Virus record (IMG/VR): IMGVR_UViG_3300031673_000209
Location: 1-38,331 of that record
Strand: one strand, 5' to 3'
Source of the DNA: a virus
Length of the DNA: 38,331 bases
Each line of letters opens with the position of its first letter. Position 1 is the first letter of the stretch. Under the pieces are notes generated by a model. The model ran no database searches. It saw only the letters and a list, made by a program, of their open reading frames with translations, and was not told the origin of the DNA. The translations under genes and the position numbers were made by a program. Shown here in pieces: positions 36,860-38,331 of the stretch.

Positions 36860-36947
36860 GGTAGGCGTGACAGGATTCGAACCTGCATGAGGACTAACCT
36901 CAGAAGTTTTTGAAACTCCCTCCGATGCCGAATTTGGATACACGCCC
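36859..36947 (-). tRNA. tRNA-Leu (CAA)
   Basis: Class II with variable arm (TGAGG...CCTCA); anticodon stem GGAGT/ACTTC, loop TTCAAAA; T-loop TTCGAAT; CCA encoded and overlapping the next ATG. Confidence 0.92.
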
Positions 36948-36957
36948 ATATTTTGAT

Positions 36958-37038
36958 TGGTCCTGACGGCTGGATTCGAACCTGCACAAATAAACACTTT
37001 CTGAGAGTGCCTCCTCTGCCTAGTTGGGATACGTCAGG
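36958..37038 (-). tRNA. tRNA-Leu (CAG)
   Basis: Acceptor CCTGACG/CGTCAGG, anticodon stem GCACT/AGTGT with loop CTCAGAA, T-loop TTCGAAT, CCA encoded. The variable arm is shorter than usual for Leu, so isotype rests on the anticodon. Confidence 0.85.
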
Positions 37039-37039
37039 G

Positions 37040-37117
37040 TACTCAGGGCGGGAGTCGAACCCGCAAGCTTGAAGCGGCACGTTTAGCGTACTGTGTTTTC
37101 CGTTTCACCACCTGAGC
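37040..37117 (-). tRNA. tRNA-Leu (TAA)
   Basis: Acceptor GCTCAGG/CCTGAGT, D-arm GGTGGTGAAACGG, T-arm GCGGG/CCCGC, short variable hairpin GCTT/AAGC. TAA is at 34-36, preceded by C33 rather than U. CCC, not CCA, follows A73, shared with the neighbouring tRNA's leader. Confidence 0.82.
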
Positions 37118-37131
37118 AAATATTACCTTAG

Positions 37132-37203
37132 CCCACTGGGTTGGTAACGATCCAACCTCACAGGAATTTCACCCCTGTACTAATCCATCTCAGCTACCAG
37201 TGG
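37132..37203 (-). tRNA. tRNA-Phe (GAA)
   Basis: Acceptor CCACTGG/CCAGTGG, anticodon stem CAGGG/TCCTG with loop GTGAAAT. T-loop ATCGTTA is unusual. CTA follows G73. It begins one base after the stop of the upstream CDS. Confidence 0.88.
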
Positions 37204-37434
37204 TTATTCAATCACACTCTGCACAATATATTCATCACATCCAACCTCTTGATCTACTCCATCAAACATTACTCCACCCCTTTTAAAAGAAGCATTATCA
37301 ACCAACACCATTCTATCCCCATCTTTGATTGACACTAGTCGTATTTTATACAATCCACATTCTGAACATTTATATGCTTCAAAGTATTTTTGTAATTTAC
37401 TGCGTTGATATTTCCTCCATCTGTGATTTGTCAT
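37204..37434 (-). CDS. zinc-ribbon protein with VQSVIE tail, 76 aa
   Basis: 'MTNHRWRKYQRSKLQKYFEA' (H4), 'YKCSECGLYKIRL', 'VGCDEYIVQSVIE' with TAA. ATG takes the A of the tRNA-Lys CCA, and the stop abuts tRNA-Phe, so its tail has no downstream start to serve. Confidence 0.82.
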   Translation of the reverse strand: MTNHRWRKYQRSKLQKYFEAYKCSECGLYKIRLVSIKDGDRMVLVDNASFKRGGVMFDGVDQEVGCDEYIVQSVIE

Positions 37435-37514
37435 GGTGAACCAGGTGAGGATCGAACTCACGAAAAATCTCTCGATTAAGAGTCGAGGGCTATGCCATAT
37501 CTAGCTTCTGGTCC
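37434..37514 (-). tRNA. tRNA-Lys (CTT)
   Basis: Acceptor GGACCAG/CTGGTTC, anticodon stem CTCGA/TCGAG with loop CTCTTAA, T-arm GTGAG/CTCAC, CCA encoded. It overlaps the next ATG. Confidence 0.93.
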
Positions 37515-37517
37515 AAA

Positions 37518-37763
37518 TCATTCAATTACTTCTTTAATACATATCTCTGAGCACGATGGAGAAGGTTCATTACAATAACCTAACCACGTAGGGGAGTTTG
37601 CTTTTTGATACAAAATCTCATCACTGTCTAGCTTTACAAACCTTGCGCCACAAATAGTACAACTCATTATCGTTTCCCTATAAAGTAAACCATTATTACG
37701 CAGTGTTGTAAACGTTTCTGTAAGTTTAATATGTCCTTTCTCTGTTAAATATTCTTTAAGCAT
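37518..37763 (-). CDS. zinc-ribbon protein with IKEVIE tail, 81 aa
   Basis: 'YLTEKGHIKLTETF' (GH-type), 'IMSCTICGARFVKLD', 'PSCSEICIKEVIE'. Its stop is 3 bases before tRNA-Lys, so the conserved tail is not a ribosome site here. Confidence 0.82.
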   Translation of the reverse strand: MLKEYLTEKGHIKLTETFTTLRNNGLLYRETIMSCTICGARFVKLDSDEILYQKANSPTWLGYCNEPSPSCSEICIKEVIE

Positions 37764-37769
37764 TATTGG

Positions 37770-37949
37770 TTACTCGATATGAGGTAGCGCAGGAAAGACG
37801 CCCTGCCCTTTCCTTGATTCCCCAATCCGCTTGACCATTTGTGGGCAACCGCAATGGGGGCAGTAAGCTACAGGGTTGCGGCTGTGCTCGCAGAAGCAGT
37901 AGGCAAACTCGTGACCACATTGGCAGCACGCAGCATCCACCTCATCCAT
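37770..37949 (-). CDS. GC-rich zinc-ribbon protein, 59 aa
   Basis: 'CCQCGHEFAYCFCEHSRNPV' then 'AYCPHCGCPQM' is a dense CxxC/CxC zinc-binding pattern, perhaps two zinc ions. Ends 'PALPHIE' with TAA. Codons are GC-rich compared with its neighbours, like the 13473-13930 islet. ATG 37949; its stop is 7 bases before the next start. No family recognised. Confidence 0.7.
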   Translation of the reverse strand: MDEVDAACCQCGHEFAYCFCEHSRNPVAYCPHCGCPQMVKRIGESRKGQGVFPALPHIE

Positions 37950-37976
37950 GCAACGAAGCCTCTCAACCGTATCGTT

Positions 37977-38138
37977 TTATATTCCTAATTTCAGTTTCAG
38001 CTCACCTTTACTTTTAGAATCTTTAACTTTAATCACCGGACGGACGCTTACTCTCTTGCCTGTGAATTGAACTTCCAGGTTAAAGAAGCAGTTTAGTTCG
38101 CTTGCTGTGTTCTGTAGAAATTTGTTTACGTCCGTCAT
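37977..38138 (-). CDS. small protein, 53 aa
   Basis: 'MTDVNKFLQNTASELNCFFN' to 'KSKGELKLKLGI'. AGGAGG lies 6-11 bases before the ATG, the best ribosome site in this part. Beta-rich basic C-terminus; function unknown. Confidence 0.65.
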   Translation of the reverse strand: MTDVNKFLQNTASELNCFFNLEVQFTGKRVSVRPVIKVKDSKSKGELKLKLGI

Positions 38139-38148
38139 GACGACCTCC

Positions 38149-38215
38149 TTTTTACCTTTTTGTAATTTTACTGCCTTCTACCTTTCGATGACCTATCTTT
38201 TTACCTTTTCGTAAT
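38149..38215. repeat. imperfect 18-base direct repeat
   Basis: TTTTTACCTTTTTGTAAT (38149-38166) and the same with one change (38198-38215) flank a spacer just before the 53-residue gene. On the minus strand they read as AAAAGGTAAAAAG; they may be regulatory or slippage products. Confidence 0.5.
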
Positions 38216-38331
38216 CTACTCAATCAAATTTTTTATTGTCAACTCTCTGCAAGTGTGGGGTTGGTCTGGTTTGCCATTTGTGCACCAGCAACAGTACCAA
38301 TTCGTGTTAAAGCCGCTGCACCAGCTCCAGG
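38216..38331 (-). CDS. partial zinc-ribbon protein with IKNLIE tail (5' end off window)
   Basis: The last 37 codons only: 'TNWYCCWCTNGKPDQPHTC' then 'RELTIKNLIE' and TAG. CxxC-type pair plus C-x2-E and the tail identify it as another member, so the family continues beyond the right edge. Confidence 0.75.
   Translation of the reverse strand, partial: WSWCSGFNTNWYCCWCTNGKPDQPHTCRELTIKNLIE

Noticed and set aside
1-38331. Genome-wide recoding of TAG to an amino acid
   Set aside because: At least ten genes, including EF-Tu, end at TAG with neighbours starting immediately after, and long ORFs lack internal TAG; the CTA tRNA more likely suppresses selected codons.
1-38331. CRISPR array
   Set aside because: No regularly spaced repeats were seen; the only tandem repeat is a 48-base duplication inside a gene.

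Overview
The window looks like part of a very large, AT-rich bacteriophage genome (huge or jumbo phage type). The reasons are: nearly every gene lies on the minus strand, with stop/start overlaps (ATGA, TAATG, TAGTG); there are many 25-120 residue orphan proteins, HNH and PD-(D/E)XK homing-type endonucleases, a phage-type N-terminal motif (28507) and a cell-wall hydrolase; and 20 tRNA genes plus a tmRNA sit singly or in pairs between protein genes, with no rRNA, ribosomal-protein or ordinary housekeeping operons. The host cannot be named from the sequence.

Layout, read on the minus strand from right to left. 38331-35404: zinc-ribbon genes, five tRNAs (Leu x3, Phe, Lys) and an EF-Tu gene. 35402-28791: a dense overlapping cassette of about 20 small proteins that share a C-terminal tail of the form I-K-[DE]-I-I-E, interrupted by tRNA-Trp, two tRNA-Glu and a few other small genes, among them a DUF6899-like gene. 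28782-23007: tRNA-Val, a large ADP-ribosyltransferase-like protein, a macro domain protein, hypoxanthine phosphoribosyltransferase and a second ART-like protein. 22480-14189: a PTH2-type peptidyl-tRNA hydrolase with an in-frame amber codon, directly upstream of an amber-suppressor tRNA; a GDSL/lysozyme-like hydrolase; a SLOG-fold protein; an HExxH protein; a 711-residue zinc-finger protein; and a tmRNA. 14154-9342: a GC-rich islet, an HNH endonuclease, a Tat-signal protein, an NRDE protein, and separate CoaB and CoaC genes. 9316-1: tRNAs (Ile, Ala, Thr x2, Gly x2, Cys), homing endonucleases, a metalloprotease, a cluster of tiny proteins that share a second tail (V-L-I-C-A), and a large ART-like plus HEAT-repeat protein that runs off the left edge.

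The genes suggest heavy control of translation: tRNAs, EF-Tu, tmRNA, peptidyl-tRNA hydrolase and a CUA-anticodon tRNA are all present. Two recurring C-terminal tails are the strongest candidates for something undescribed. At least 28 proteins end in the IKEIIE-type tail, mostly behind an H...CxxC...C zinc ribbon but also on unrelated folds. About eight mostly very short proteins end in VLICA with synonymous codon variation. A third theme is the physical fusion of tRNAs to coding sequences: several CDS find their stop codon inside a tRNA, and five tRNA CCA ends overlap the ATG of the next gene. tRNA processing and translation of the neighbouring genes should therefore compete on the same transcript.
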